The notes: generated by a model from the sequence alone, not told the origin. A stretch of DNA of 60,670 nucleotides from Streptomyces sp. (GCA_013362785.1 JABFVM010000177.1:1-60670), one strand, 5' to 3'. Positions 37,033-46,303 are shown, counted from the stretch's first letter. Program-made: numbers and translations.

Positions 37033-38126
37033 GCGGCAGGGTGCGGATTCCGGCGTGGTCGGCGCTGGTGGCGGTGCTGGCGCTGCTGTTGCCGCCGATG
37101 GCGGCCGTGGGCGCGGCGGCGGCCGACGGTCCGCCCGCCGTGAAGCTGTCCAAGTCGCAGGCGGGGACGGGCGGGTCGATCACCGTGACCGGCAGCGGCT
37201 GGCGGGCGCGCACGCTGCTGATGATCCTGGTCTGCGGCCAGTCGGTGCCCTCCTCCGGCGTGACCGGTGGCACCAACTCCTGTGCCAACGCCGACGGCAG
37301 GGCCGTGACGACGGACGCCGAGGGGCGGTTCAGCCGGAAGCTGCCGGTGGCCGAGCCGCCGGTGCCGTGCCCGTGCGTGGTGCATGTCGCGACGGTGACC
37401 GGGGCGAAGGCCGAGGCCGACGCGATCTTCCAGGTGGCCGGGCACGCCGTCGAGCCGCTGCCCGCCGAGCCGACGGGCGGGCGGCTGTCGGTCCTCACGG
37501 ACACCCGGCTGGACGGCTCCGGCGGCCTGCTGACCTGGTTCGGCGCACCGCCCTCCCGGACGCTGGTGTTCACGGTCGGCAACGTCGGCACGTCACCCGT
37601 CAGGAACCCGGTCTTCCAGGTCGGCACCTCCCACGGCGTGTTCGCCCCGCAGTGGGAGGAACAGCAGTGGCGCGGCACGATCCGGCCCGGCAGGAAGGCA
37701 CGGATCGAACTGCCCGTGGAGCTCGCCGCCGGGGCGCACGGCGGCTACACCGTCTCCCTGAAGTACGGCGGCAAAGTGATGGCCGAACAGCCCTGGGGCG
37801 TGGGCCGGCCCTGGGGCGTGACGCTGTTCTGGGTCCTGGTCTGCCTGGTCGTACCGGCGGCGCTGTTCCGTATCGGGATGGCGCTGGTGGACCGGGTACG
37901 GCCCCGCCGGACCGCCCGGCGCCGCGGGCTCCGGCTGCCCGAACTGGCCCTGCGCGTCCCGGGGTTGAAGCCCCGGGAGGAGGCGAGGCACGCCCTCCCC
38001 TCCCCTCCCTCGACCCTGCCGTGGTTCACCCCGGACAACGACCCGGGCACGGCCGGTCGGCTCTCCGCACCGCACGACGACAGCCCGACGAGTCCCACGA
38101 CTCCGACCAGGAAGGGATCCACGTGA
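37029..38126 (+). CDS. Secreted membrane protein with neocarzinostatin-like domain
   Basis: This 365-residue protein starts at GTG overlapping the preceding stop. After a signal sequence, residues ~35-130 show a pattern like the neocarzinostatin family: GGSITVTGSGW, LVCGQ...SCANADG, TTDAEGRFS, then a C-x-C pair (VPCPCVVHVA). A second beta region and a transmembrane helix (VTLFWVLVCLVVPAALF, ~260-280) follow. A basic/proline-rich cytoplasmic tail of ~80 residues ends the protein. No enediyne genes are nearby, so the domain is likely a structural beta-sandwich rather than a chromophore carrier. Confidence 0.75.
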   Translation: MSGRVRIPAWSALVAVLALLLPPMAAVGAAAADGPPAVKLSKSQAGTGGSITVTGSGWRARTLLMILVCGQSVPSSGVTGGTNSCANADGRAVTTDAEGRFSRKLPVAEPPVPCPCVVHVATVTGAKAEADAIFQVAGHAVEPLPAEPTGGRLSVLTDTRLDGSGGLLTWFGAPPSRTLVFTVGNVGTSPVRNPVFQVGTSHGVFAPQWEEQQWRGTIRPGRKARIELPVELAAGAHGGYTVSLKYGGKVMAEQPWGVGRPWGVTLFWVLVCLVVPAALFRIGMALVDRVRPRRTARRRGLRLPELALRVPGLKPREEARHALPSPPSTLPWFTPDNDPGTAGRLSAPHDDSPTSPTTPTRKGST

Positions 38127-39538
38127 GCATGCGAAGGAGAGTCACACCGGCCGGGCCCCGCAGCCCCGGCAGCCCCCGCAGAGCGAGCGCCGCGGGGGCC
38201 GCCCTGATGCTCGGCGGCGCGGCCGTCCTGCTCGGCGTGGCGGCCGCGCCCGCGCAGGCGGCCGAGGTGTCGTACGCCACCGAGTGCATCCCGCCCGCGA
38301 TCTCCGGGCTGCCGCCGGTCCAGGGCACGACGAAGGTGGAGATCACCGCGCCCGCGGAGGCGAAGGTCGGCGACGAGGTGGAGATCGTCTGGAAGTTCGT
38401 CCAGGCGGCGTCCAAGAACCCCAATATCCTCGACCTCGGGCAGGACACGGTCCAGCCGACGGGGACGCTGAAGGCGGCCGGCGCGCAGACGGCCGACATC
38501 GCCATGGAGGGGCCGCGGCAGAACCCGCCGATCCCCAAGAACAGCGACATGAAGCTGTCCGACATGAAGGGGAAGCTGAAGCTGACGGCACCGGGCGAGG
38601 TGTCCCTGACGCCCGGCGCGTACAACATCAACGTCAACAAGCCGATCTCCACGGACACCAAGTGCACGCCGAAGGAGGCCGTGCAGAAGGCGGCCACGAT
38701 CAAGGTGACGGACGGCGGCGGTGGCCCGGGCGGGACGACGGGAGGACTGCCGACGGTGGTCCCGACGCTGCCGACGGGCGTGCCGACCGATCTGCCCACG
38801 GGACTGCCCACGGGGACGTCGAGCCCCTCCGGCCCGGCGCCCAGTGAGAGCGAGACGGGCGGCGAGGACACCGGCGGTACGAGCACCGGCGGCGGGGACG
38901 GCGGCCGGACCGACTTCACGGGCAAGGAGGTCCAGGTCCCGTACAAGTGCAAGACGCCCATCGGCGACAAGGAGGCGACCTCGCCGGTCCAGATCAACGC
39001 CAAGAAGGACGGCGGGAGCTTCGACCTGACGGTCCAGTTCAAGAAGTCGGTGATGGACAGCCCCGCCGACATCCCGAAGGACTCGGTCAAGCCGTCGATG
39101 GAGGTCGCGCTGGGCGGCGCCGACAAGGGCACGGTCCATGTCGAGGGCCCGACCAACTCCGAGGCCATCAAGTCGGGCGACCCGATCGAGATCCCCGACC
39201 TCACGGGCACGTACAAGCCGGGCGCGAGCGGCGAGTCGACCCTCTCCCCGGGAGTCCTGACGATCGAGGCGCTGGGCACGACGACGACCTGCACTCCGGC
39301 GAAGTCGGAGGTCTCGTTGACGCTGGACACGTCCGAGCAGGCGAGCGGGGCGTCCGGCGGCGGATCGGCCGGCGGTTCCGCGGGAGGTTCCGCGGGCGGC
39401 TCGGCCACCGACGGGGGCCTGGCGGCGACCGGGGCGGAGGACCACGGCACCTTGAAGGCGCTGGGTCTGGTGGCCGGTACGGCCCTGCTGCTGGGCGGCG
39501 CGGTGTTCACGTTCATGCCCGGGCGCAGGGTGCGCTAG
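38123..39538 (+). CDS. Secreted protein with two two-cysteine domains and LAATG sorting signal
   Basis: The 471-residue protein starts at GTG overlapping the previous stop and has a signal peptide ending APAQAAE. Domain 1 (YATECIPP to DTKCTP) and domain 2 (YKCKTPIGDK to TTTTCTP) share layout and a terminal cysteine pair. Domain 2 is the close relative of the single domain in the gene at 35451. The domains are joined by a Thr/Pro/Gly-rich spacer. A GGSAGGSAGG stretch leads to LAATG, a hydrophobic helix and GRRVR. LAxTG is the motif known from Streptomyces sortase E substrates such as long chaplins, so covalent wall attachment is likely. Confidence 0.86.
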   Translation: MSMRRRVTPAGPRSPGSPRRASAAGAALMLGGAAVLLGVAAAPAQAAEVSYATECIPPAISGLPPVQGTTKVEITAPAEAKVGDEVEIVWKFVQAASKNPNILDLGQDTVQPTGTLKAAGAQTADIAMEGPRQNPPIPKNSDMKLSDMKGKLKLTAPGEVSLTPGAYNINVNKPISTDTKCTPKEAVQKAATIKVTDGGGGPGGTTGGLPTVVPTLPTGVPTDLPTGLPTGTSSPSGPAPSESETGGEDTGGTSTGGGDGGRTDFTGKEVQVPYKCKTPIGDKEATSPVQINAKKDGGSFDLTVQFKKSVMDSPADIPKDSVKPSMEVALGGADKGTVHVEGPTNSEAIKSGDPIEIPDLTGTYKPGASGESTLSPGVLTIEALGTTTTCTPAKSEVSLTLDTSEQASGASGGGSAGGSAGGSAGGSATDGGLAATGAEDHGTLKALGLVAGTALLLGGAVFTFMPGRRVR

Positions 39539-39562
39539 CGGGCTCCCAGGGCGCCGGGAAAC

Positions 39563-39602
39563 ACGGAGGCCGTCACACCCACCCGGGTGCGACGGCCTCC
39601 GT
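39563..39602. terminator. Bidirectional hairpin between surface cluster and peptide transporter
   Basis: A perfect 12-bp stem (acggaggccgtc at 39563-39574, complement at 39591-39602) has a 16-nt loop that itself contains a short palindrome. It lies between the convergent genes ending at 39538 and 39632. Confidence 0.8.
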
Positions 39603-39631
39603 CGGCTCAGGCCGAACGCCTGGTGGAACGC

Positions 39632-41137
39632 CTAGTGGACGTCTCCCATGAGGGCCTTGACCTTCTTGCGGTACATCCACACCGCGAAACCGGCGACGAC
39701 GGCGAGGACGGCCTCGACGGCGACGAAGTTCTTCTGGTCGAGGTTGACGCCGCCGACGGCCGGGTTGGACAGCAGCGCCGTGACGGAGTCGCCCGCGGTG
39801 ACCGCGAGGAACCAGACACCCATCATCTGGGAGGCGTACTTCGCCGGCGCCATCTTCGAGGTGACCGACAGACCCACCGGGGACAGCGTCAGCTCACCCA
39901 GCGTCTGGACGAAGTAGATCGCCACGATCCACATCGCCGCGGCCTTCTCGCCGCCCTCGGCGATCGACAGCGGGATGAGGAACACGAAGAAGGAGGCGCC
40001 GATCAGGAAGAGACCGGACGCGAACTTCACGACCGTGCTCGGCTCCTTGCCACGCCGGTTCAGCCACACCCACAGCCAGGCGAACACCGGCGCGATGGCC
40101 ATGATCAGGACCGGGTTGACCGACTGGTACCAGGAGACCGGGAACTCCCAGCCGAGGACGCTGTTGTCGCCCTTGGACTCGGCGAAGATCGACAGGGTCG
40201 TGGCGTTCTGGTCGTAGATCATCCAGAACACGGCCGCCGCGACGAAGAAGTAGACGTACGCCGACACCCGCGACTGCTCGACGGAGCTCAGCTCCTTGTC
40301 CCGCTTTATGCGCCCGATCACCCAGATCGGCACGATCAGGCCGATGACCGTGAGCGGGATCATCGCCCAGTTCTGCGTGAAGTGGCCGGAGAGGCCGACG
40401 ACGGAGTAGAAGACCACGGGAACGGCCAGCCACAGCAGGCCCTTGCGCAGGGTGCTGCGCTTCTCGTCGGCGTCCATCGGGGTCGGGACGATGTCGCTGC
40501 GCTCGCTCAGGTGACGGGTGCCGAGCAGGAACTGGACCAGACCCAGCGCCATGCCGAGCGCGGCCAGCGCGAAGCCGAAGTGCCAGTTGACCTTCTCGCC
40601 GACGGTGCCGATGATCAGCGGCGCGGCGAAGGCACCGGTGTTGATACCGATGTAGAAGACGGTGAAGGCACCGTCACGGCGCGCGTCGTTCGGGCCGTCG
40701 TAGAGGTGGCCGACCATCGTGGAGATGTTGGCCTTCAGCAGACCCGAGCCGATCGCGACGAGGGCGAGGCCCACGTAGAAGACGCCGGCCGACGGCAGGG
40801 CCAGGGTCAGATGGCCGAGCATGATGACCAGGCCGGCCACGGCCACCGTCTTGCGGGGGCCGAGGAAGCGGTCCGCGACCCAGCCGCCGGGCAGGGCCAG
40901 CAGGTAGACGAGCGACACGTACACCGAGGCGACGGTGATCGCGGTCGGACCGCTGAGGTTCAGGCCGTTGTCGGCCACCAGGTACAGCGGGAGCAGGGCC
41001 TTCATGCCGTAGTAGGAGAACCTCTCCCACATCTCGGTCATGAAGAGAGTGGCCAGTCCGCGGGGGTGGCCGAAGAAGGTCTTCTCGGAGCCGGGGGTGC
41101 CCGGGCGGGCCGAGTCCTTCGTCAGGCTGGACGCCAT
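39632..41137 (-). CDS. Proton-dependent peptide transporter (POT/PTR family)
   Basis: The 501-residue major-facilitator protein of POT type has about 12-14 hydrophobic helices. It carries the family signatures EMWERFSYYGMKALLPLYLV (the E-x-x-E-R-F-x-Y-Y-G motif) and the loop GGWVADRFLGPRK, plus GTGLIKAN-like GSGLLKANISTMVG and FYIGINTGAFAAPL. These proteins import di- and tripeptides with protons. The start at 41137 has AAGGATCGAC upstream; longer in-frame starts lack a ribosome site. It ends at a bidirectional hairpin. Confidence 0.94.
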   Translation of the reverse strand: MASSLTKDSARPGTPGSEKTFFGHPRGLATLFMTEMWERFSYYGMKALLPLYLVADNGLNLSGPTAITVASVYVSLVYLLALPGGWVADRFLGPRKTVAVAGLVIMLGHLTLALPSAGVFYVGLALVAIGSGLLKANISTMVGHLYDGPNDARRDGAFTVFYIGINTGAFAAPLIIGTVGEKVNWHFGFALAALGMALGLVQFLLGTRHLSERSDIVPTPMDADEKRSTLRKGLLWLAVPVVFYSVVGLSGHFTQNWAMIPLTVIGLIVPIWVIGRIKRDKELSSVEQSRVSAYVYFFVAAAVFWMIYDQNATTLSIFAESKGDNSVLGWEFPVSWYQSVNPVLIMAIAPVFAWLWVWLNRRGKEPSTVVKFASGLFLIGASFFVFLIPLSIAEGGEKAAAMWIVAIYFVQTLGELTLSPVGLSVTSKMAPAKYASQMMGVWFLAVTAGDSVTALLSNPAVGGVNLDQKNFVAVEAVLAVVAGFAVWMYRKKVKALMGDVH

Positions 41138-41613
41138 GTCGATCCTTGTTGGTCGGGACGCGTCTGCGTGAGCGGTGACGCGCCCGGTGGGGGGCGGCCG
41201 GCACCGGCGGGACCCGCCGTACCACCCCACGCCCACGGGGAGTTCCGCTCCGGGTCACGAAGCGGCGGACGGCGGCCACCGGGATCCACGCCCCCGTCCT
41301 TGAGGGCCCGGCCACAGGTCATTCCAGGCACAAATAAGACCTTCAGCGTCAAATGCAGCCGAAGGTCCCGCAGTGCTACAGGCGTAGACTCACCATACGT
41401 CAGGAAAGGGCCGGAAATGGAAGGACTTGAGACAGGGATCACAGGTGTCCGGGGAACCGTGGGCGACCTTTCCAAGGTCCTTTCCAGGATCGCACCTTTT
41501 ACGCATAGGTCTGTACCACAGCGGCCGAAGGTAAGGGACGAGTCAGCGGCCGGTAAGAATCAAGGGGTCCGATCACACTCCAGCTCTTGTCGTAGGCGGA
41601 CTACCATCACCTC
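41138..41613. other. 476-bp gap upstream of transporter and two-component genes
   Basis: This divergent regulatory gap must hold the promoters of the peptide transporter (left) and the response regulator (right). From about 41330 on it is AT-richer. It contains a 66-codon frame (41417-41617) whose stop overlaps the response-regulator ATG as ATGA, but third-position GC is only about half, unlike real genes here. No riboswitch or clear terminator was seen. Confidence 0.5.
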
Positions 41614-42291
41614 ATGACCCGTGTACTGCTCGCCGAGGACGACGCGTCCATTTCGGAGCCGCTGGCCCGCGCACTGCGCCGGGAAGGGTACGAGGTCGAG
41701 GTGCGGGAGGACGGACCCACCGCACTCGACGCTGGATTGCAGGGCGGGATCGACCTGGTCGTGCTGGACCTCGGTCTCCCCGGCATGGATGGCCTGGAGG
41801 TGGCCCGCCGACTGCGTGCCGACGGCCACACCGTGCCGGTCCTCATCCTGACCGCGCGCGCCGACGAGGTGGACACCGTCGTCGGCCTGGACGCGGGCGC
41901 GGACGACTACGTCACCAAGCCGTTCCGGCTCGCCGAGCTGCTCGCCCGGGTGCGGGCGCTGCTCCGGCGCGGGGCGGCGGAGCCGCAGCAGCCGCCGGCC
42001 ACGCACGGGGTGCGGATCGACGTCGAGTCGCACCGGGCGTGGATGGGGGACGAGGAACTCCAGCTCACCGCCAAGGAGTTCGACCTACTGCGGGTGCTGG
42101 TGCGGGATGCCGGGCGGGTGGTCACCCGGGATCAGCTGATGCGGGAGGTCTGGGACACGACGTGGTGGTCGTCGACCAAGACGCTCGACATGCATATCTC
42201 GTGGCTGCGGAAGAAGCTGGGCGATGATGCGGCGAATCCTCGGTACATCGCCACGGTGCGGGGTGTGGGTTTCCGGTTCGAGAAGAGTTAG
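41614..42291 (+). CDS. Two-component response regulator, OmpR/PhoB type
   Basis: This 225-residue regulator has a receiver domain with an acidic pocket (LAEDD), a phosphoacceptor Asp near residue 52 in VVLDLGLPG, and a lysine near 102 in YVTKPF. The C-terminal winged helix has LTAKEFDLLRVLVRDAGRVVTRDQLM and ends in YIATVRGVGFRFE. It is followed by its kinase after a 162-bp gap that contains a dispersed repeat. The target genes are unknown; the divergent peptide transporter is a candidate. Confidence 0.94.
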   Translation: MTRVLLAEDDASISEPLARALRREGYEVEVREDGPTALDAGLQGGIDLVVLDLGLPGMDGLEVARRLRADGHTVPVLILTARADEVDTVVGLDAGADDYVTKPFRLAELLARVRALLRRGAAEPQQPPATHGVRIDVESHRAWMGDEELQLTAKEFDLLRVLVRDAGRVVTRDQLMREVWDTTWWSSTKTLDMHISWLRKKLGDDAANPRYIATVRGVGFRFEKS

Positions 42292-42332
42292 GTAGCGCCT
42301 CTTCGCCGTGGGGGCTGGGTTTTGTGCGCGAC

Positions 42333-42401
42333 TGCGGGACGGTTTGTGGCTGGTCGCGCCCACGCGGCGGAGCCGCAAATCGATACAGTCCCGCGCCCCT
42401 T
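42333..42401. repeat. Dispersed Streptomyces intergenic repeat, copy 2
   Basis: This segment shares a near-identical 39-bp core (42346-42384) with the copy at 7231-7298, plus the following ccgcgcccct. It has been inserted or kept between the response regulator and kinase genes of one operon, so it must be compatible with transcription through it or contain a promoter. Confidence 0.8.
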
Positions 42402-42453
42402 TAGGGCGTTGCCCTGCTGGGCGTCGTGAAGTTCTGGCTCGAAGGATCACACC

Positions 42454-43728
42454 GTGCGTCGCCGTCTCATTCAATCGACCCTCGCTGTCGTGCTTGTCGT
42501 GATCGCCGTGTTCGGTGTGTCGCTCGTCATCGTGGAGACGCGGACGATCACCAACACCGCGCAGGAGCGGGTGGACACCGAGGCGGTTCGGCTGGTCAGC
42601 ATCGTGGACAGCCGGCTGCTCGGGGACGAGATCGTGGACGCCTCCGTGCTGCGGGAGCAGATCCAGGGGGACCGGTACGCCGAGATCCGGATCCCGGGCA
42701 AGTCGGTGATCGAGGTGGGCACCAAGCCGACCGGCGAGGTCATCAGCGCCCGTGAGACGGGCGAGGAGGGCGAGACGGTCACCGTGCAGGAGCCGCGGTC
42801 GTCGGTGACGCGCGAGGTCGGCCGTACGTTGCTGATCATCGGGGCGGTGGCGCTGCTCGCGGTGATCGCGGCGGTCCTGCTCGCGGTCCGCCAGGCGAAC
42901 CGGCTGGCCTCGCCGCTGACCGACCTCGCGGAGACGGCCGAACGACTCGGCTCGGGCGACCCGCGCCCCCGGCACAAGCGGTACGGCGTCCCGGAGCTGG
43001 ACCGGGTGGCGGACGTACTGGACTCCTCGGCCGAGCGCATCGCCCGCATGCTGACGGCGGAGCGCCGCCTCGCCGCGGATGCCTCGCACCAGCTCCGCAC
43101 CCCCCTCACGGCGCTCTCGATGCGGCTGGAGGAGATCACCCTCACCGACGATCCCGACACGGTGAAGGAGGAGGCGACCATCGCCCTGACACAGGTCGAG
43201 CGCCTGACGGACGTGGTGGAACGCCTGCTGACCAACTCCCGCGACCCCCGCAACGGCTCCGCGGTCACCTTCGACCTGGACGAGGTCATCCAGCAGCAGC
43301 TGGCGGAGTGGCGCCCGGCGTACCGCAGCTCGGGCAGGGCGATCGTCAGCTCCGGCAAGCGGCATCTGCAGGCGGTGGGGACGCCGGGCGCGGTGGCCCA
43401 GGTGCTGGCGGCCCTGATCGAGAACTCCCTCATGCACGGTGGCGGCACGGTGGCGCTGCGCACCCGTGTCACCGGCAATCAGGCGGTCATCGAGGTCACC
43501 GACGAGGGCCCGGGCATCCCGGCCGACCTCGGCGCCCGCATCTTCGAGCGCGCCATCAGCGGCCGCAACTCCACGGGCATCGGCCTCGCGGTGGCCCGGG
43601 ACCTGGCCGAGGCCGACGGCGGCCGCCTGGAAATGCTCCAGACGAACCCCCCGGTCATCGCCCTGTTCCTGTCCCGCACACCCCCGCCGAAGAAGCCGAC
43701 GGAGGAACCGGGGCCGACGGTCAGGTAG
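42454..43728 (+). CDS. Sensor histidine kinase
   Basis: The 424-residue kinase starts at GTG with GAAGGA upstream. Helix 1 is at ~9-28 (VVLVVIAVFGVSLVIV), then a ~95-residue extracellular sensor, and helix 2 is LLIIGAVALLAVIAAVLL. A HAMP-like linker follows. The HisKA box is DASHQLRTPLTALSMRLEE, with His near 210. The HATPase boxes are LIENSLMHGG, DEGPGIP and NSTGIGLAVARDLAEADGG. The C-terminal 15 residues are a Pro/Lys-rich tail. It is the partner of the regulator at 41614-42291. Confidence 0.94.
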   Translation: MRRRLIQSTLAVVLVVIAVFGVSLVIVETRTITNTAQERVDTEAVRLVSIVDSRLLGDEIVDASVLREQIQGDRYAEIRIPGKSVIEVGTKPTGEVISARETGEEGETVTVQEPRSSVTREVGRTLLIIGAVALLAVIAAVLLAVRQANRLASPLTDLAETAERLGSGDPRPRHKRYGVPELDRVADVLDSSAERIARMLTAERRLAADASHQLRTPLTALSMRLEEITLTDDPDTVKEEATIALTQVERLTDVVERLLTNSRDPRNGSAVTFDLDEVIQQQLAEWRPAYRSSGRAIVSSGKRHLQAVGTPGAVAQVLAALIENSLMHGGGTVALRTRVTGNQAVIEVTDEGPGIPADLGARIFERAISGRNSTGIGLAVARDLAEADGGRLEMLQTNPPVIALFLSRTPPPKKPTEEPGPTVR

Positions 43729-43734
43729 TTCTCT

Positions 43735-43850
43735 CAGCCCGTCCCGCGTTTGAGGACGAGGCCGTTCAGGCCGGAGCGGGGGTCTGGGGGCGCAGCCCCC
43801 GGAAGGACCCGGGGCCGAAGGGGCGGAGCCCCTGGAGGATGGGACGGGTA
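43735..43850. repeat. Structured intergenic repeat bounded by 8-bp inverted ends
   Basis: The element is bounded by perfect inverted ends cccgtccc (43738-43745) and gggacggg (43841-43848), 111 bp across. Its left part includes gcgtttgaggacgaggc, a string I know as frequent between Streptomyces genes. Internal palindromes (gggggcgcagccccc, aggggcggagcccct) would fold strongly. It lies between the convergent kinase and GtrA genes and may act as a terminator. It looks MITE-like, but target duplications are not evident. Confidence 0.7.
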
Positions 43851-43878
43851 GGGGCGGCGGGGGCGAGGAAGGCCCCGG

Positions 43879-44451
43879 TCAGCCCACCCGCTGCCGAACC
43901 CGCGGCTTCGCAGGCGCAGCCGCCCGCACATCCAGGAACGATTCCGCACCGTCCGCAACACCGGCCACCGCCGCCTCCTCGGAAGGCAGCGCCCGGAACA
44001 CCCACGTCCGGTACGACCAGAACCGGAACAGCGTCGCCACCCCGATCCCGAGGAACTTGAAGACGTTGCTCTGGAGCGGGCTGTCCCACCCGAAGCCATA
44101 CGTCGCCGCGTACAGCACACCGTTCTCGATCACCAGGCCGACCACGCTGAACAGCAGGAACAGCCCCAGTTCCTTCGTACGGCGACTCTTGTCACGATCG
44201 CGGTACGTGAAGTAGCGGTACCCGACGTAGTTGGTCAGGGTCGCGACCGCCGTCGCGATCACACTCGACCGCACCACCTGGAGGTCGGTCACATGCCGCA
44301 CCAGGTTGAACACGAGGAAGTTGACCAGAACCCCGGCCCCGCCCACCGCACCGAACTTGGCGACCTCCCGCACCAGCCGGTCGAGTCGCTGCCGAACAGC
44401 GCTGCGAGATACCGGAGGCGCCGCATGAAGCCCCGAGGAACCACGTCCCAT
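43879..44451 (-). CDS. GtrA-family membrane protein
   Basis: This 190-residue protein has four hydrophobic helices in the GtrA pattern (KFGAVGGAGVLVNFLVFNLV, SVIATAVATLTNYVGYRYFTY, LFLLFSVVGLVIENGVLY, FKFLGIGVATLFRFWSYRTWVF). The conserved N-x-x-x-x-R-x-x-(V/T)-F style ends fit too. Family members assist flipping or transfer of polyprenyl-linked sugars for cell-surface glycans. It is divergent from purK; other envelope genes lie 5-15 kb to the right. Confidence 0.9.
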   Translation of the reverse strand: MGRGSSGLHAAPPVSRSAVRQRLDRLVREVAKFGAVGGAGVLVNFLVFNLVRHVTDLQVVRSSVIATAVATLTNYVGYRYFTYRDRDKSRRTKELGLFLLFSVVGLVIENGVLYAATYGFGWDSPLQSNVFKFLGIGVATLFRFWSYRTWVFRALPSEEAAVAGVADGAESFLDVRAAAPAKPRVRQRVG

Positions 44452-44627
44452 GGTCGTGAAGGCTCCTGTCGGTCGATGTGTCGGTCGATGTGTCGTTCTG
44501 TTTCGTCAACCCAGCCATGCTAACCACCCCCCTCGGCGATTGCCTGTGGGCGAGCTCATAGGTCGGGGAAGAGACCAGGAAAAGTCCGGTAAGAGGGTCG
44601 CGTCGGCCCGGCCGATACCCTAGGGGC

Positions 44628-45767
44628 GTGACGTTCCCGGTAGTCGGCATGGTCGGCGGGGGCCAGCTCGCGCGTATGACACACGAGTCAGGCATCCCGC
44701 TGGGCATCAGGTTCAAGCTTCTCAGTGACACCCCTCAGGATTCCGCGGCGCAGGTCGTCAGCGATGTCGTCATCGGCGACTATCGCGACCTCGACACGCT
44801 GCGCGACTTCGCGAGGGGCTGCGATGTGATCACCTTCGATCACGAACATGTACCCACAGAGCACCTCAGAGCCCTGGAGGCGGACGGCATCCCCGTGCGC
44901 CCGGGCCCGGACGCGCTGGTGCACGCCCAGGACAAGGGCGTGATGCGCGCGAAGCTCGACGCGATCGGCGTGCCCTGTCCACGGCACCGCATCGTGACCG
45001 ACCCGAAGGACGTGGTCGCCTTCGCGGAGGAGGGCGACGGCTTCCCGGTCGTCCTCAAGACGGTCCGCGGCGGCTACGACGGCAAGGGCGTCTGGGTCGT
45101 GGACTCCGAGGAGGAGGCCGCCGACCCGTTCCGCGCCGGCGTCCCGGTCCTCGCCGAGGAGAAGGTCGACTACGTACGGGAACTCGCGGCGAACGTCGTC
45201 CGCTCCCCGCACGGCCAGGCCGTGGCCTACCCGGTGGTCGAGTCGCAGCAGGTCAACGGCGTCTGCGACACGGTCGTCGCTCCCGCCCCCGACCTGGACG
45301 GAACCCTCGCCCTCAAGGCCGAGGAGATGGCCCTCACCATCGCCAAGGAACTCGGCGTCGTCGGCCACCTCGCCGTCGAACTGTTCGAGACCCGCGACGG
45401 CCGCATCCTCGTCAACGAGCTGGCGATGCGCCCCCACAACTCGGGCCACTGGACCCAGGACGGCGCCATCACCTCGCAGTTCGCCAACCACGTCCGGGCC
45501 GTCCTCGACCTCCCCCTCGGCGACCCGCGCCCGCGAGCCAAGTGGACGGTCATGGTCAACGTCCTCGGCGGCGACTACCCGGACATGTACTCCGCGTATC
45601 TGCACTGCATGGCCCGCGACCCCCAGCTCAAGATCCACATGTACGGCAAGGACGTGAAGCCCGGCCGCAAGGTCGGTCACGTCAACACCTACGGCGACGA
45701 CCTGGGCGACGTGCTGGAGCGCGCCCGTCACGCAGCCGGCTACCTGAGAGGCACGATCACCGAATGA
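44628..45767 (+). CDS. purK: 5-(carboxyamino)imidazole ribonucleotide synthase
   Basis: The 379-residue ATP-grasp enzyme begins at [13 protein letters not shown] at the N-terminus is the PurK signature, followed by [21 protein letters not shown] and the metal-binding [16 protein letters not shown]. It carboxylates AIR with ATP and bicarbonate in purine synthesis. The stop overlaps the purE start (ATGA), as expected for this pair. Confidence 0.97.
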   Translation: MTFPVVGMVGGGQLARMTHESGIPLGIRFKLLSDTPQDSAAQVVSDVVIGDYRDLDTLRDFARGCDVITFDHEHVPTEHLRALEADGIPVRPGPDALVHAQDKGVMRAKLDAIGVPCPRHRIVTDPKDVVAFAEEGDGFPVVLKTVRGGYDGKGVWVVDSEEEAADPFRAGVPVLAEEKVDYVRELAANVVRSPHGQAVAYPVVESQQVNGVCDTVVAPAPDLDGTLALKAEEMALTIAKELGVVGHLAVELFETRDGRILVNELAMRPHNSGHWTQDGAITSQFANHVRAVLDLPLGDPRPRAKWTVMVNVLGGDYPDMYSAYLHCMARDPQLKIHMYGKDVKPGRKVGHVNTYGDDLGDVLERARHAAGYLRGTITE

Positions 45768-46303
45768 GTACTGCTGTCGGCCCCGTGGTGGGCATCGTGA
45801 TGGGCTCGGACTCCGACTGGCCCGTCATGGAGGCCGCCGCCCAGGCCCTCGACGAGTTCGAGATCGAGTTCGAGGTCGACGTCGTCTCCGCGCACCGTAT
45901 GCCGCGCGAGATGGTCACGTACGGCGAGCGGGCGGCCGAGCGCGGGCTGAAGGTGATCATCGCGGGGGCAGGCGGTGCCGCCCATCTCCCGGGCATGCTC
46001 GCCTCGGTCACACCTCTCCCGGTCATCGGCGTGCCCGTCCCGCTGAAGTACCTCGACGGCATGGACTCCCTGCTGTCGATCGTGCAGATGCCGGCCGGCG
46101 TCCCGGTCGCCACGGTCTCGGTCGCCGGCGCGCGCAACGCCGGTCTGCTCGCCGCCCGTATCCTCGCCACCCACGACGAGGACCTGCTCCAGCGGATGCG
46201 CGAGTTCCAGCAGGATCTGAACGACCAGGCCACCGAGAAGGGCAAGCGGCTGCGGGCCAAGGTCGAGGGCGCGGGCGGCTTCGGCTTCGGCGCCGGGAAG
46301 TGA
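45764..46303 (+). CDS. purE: 5-(carboxyamino)imidazole ribonucleotide mutase
   Basis: This 179-residue class I PurE has the GSDSDWPVM substrate loop, VVSAHRMP with the catalytic histidine, and [11 protein letters not shown]. The ATG overlaps the purK stop, and its own stop overlaps the next gene's GTG. The C-terminal ~20 residues, rich in Gly and Lys, extend past the usual core. Confidence 0.97.
   Translation: MSTAVGPVVGIVMGSDSDWPVMEAAAQALDEFEIEFEVDVVSAHRMPREMVTYGERAAERGLKVIIAGAGGAAHLPGMLASVTPLPVIGVPVPLKYLDGMDSLLSIVQMPAGVPVATVSVAGARNAGLLAARILATHDEDLLQRMREFQQDLNDQATEKGKRLRAKVEGAGGFGFGAGK

Noticed and set aside
37029..38126. Enediyne apoprotein based on the neocarzinostatin-like domain
   Set aside because: No enediyne polyketide synthase or resistance genes are present, and the protein has a transmembrane helix and long cytoplasmic tail; the domain is read as a structural beta-sandwich.
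41417..41617. Possible small gene before the response regulator
   Set aside because: Third-position GC near 50 percent, unlike all confident genes here; kept only as a low-interest observation.
41614..43728. Naming the two-component pair cutRS
   Set aside because: The regulator is OmpR-type like CutR, but I recall cutRS at a different chromosomal place and nothing in the sequence proves the identity, so no symbol was given.
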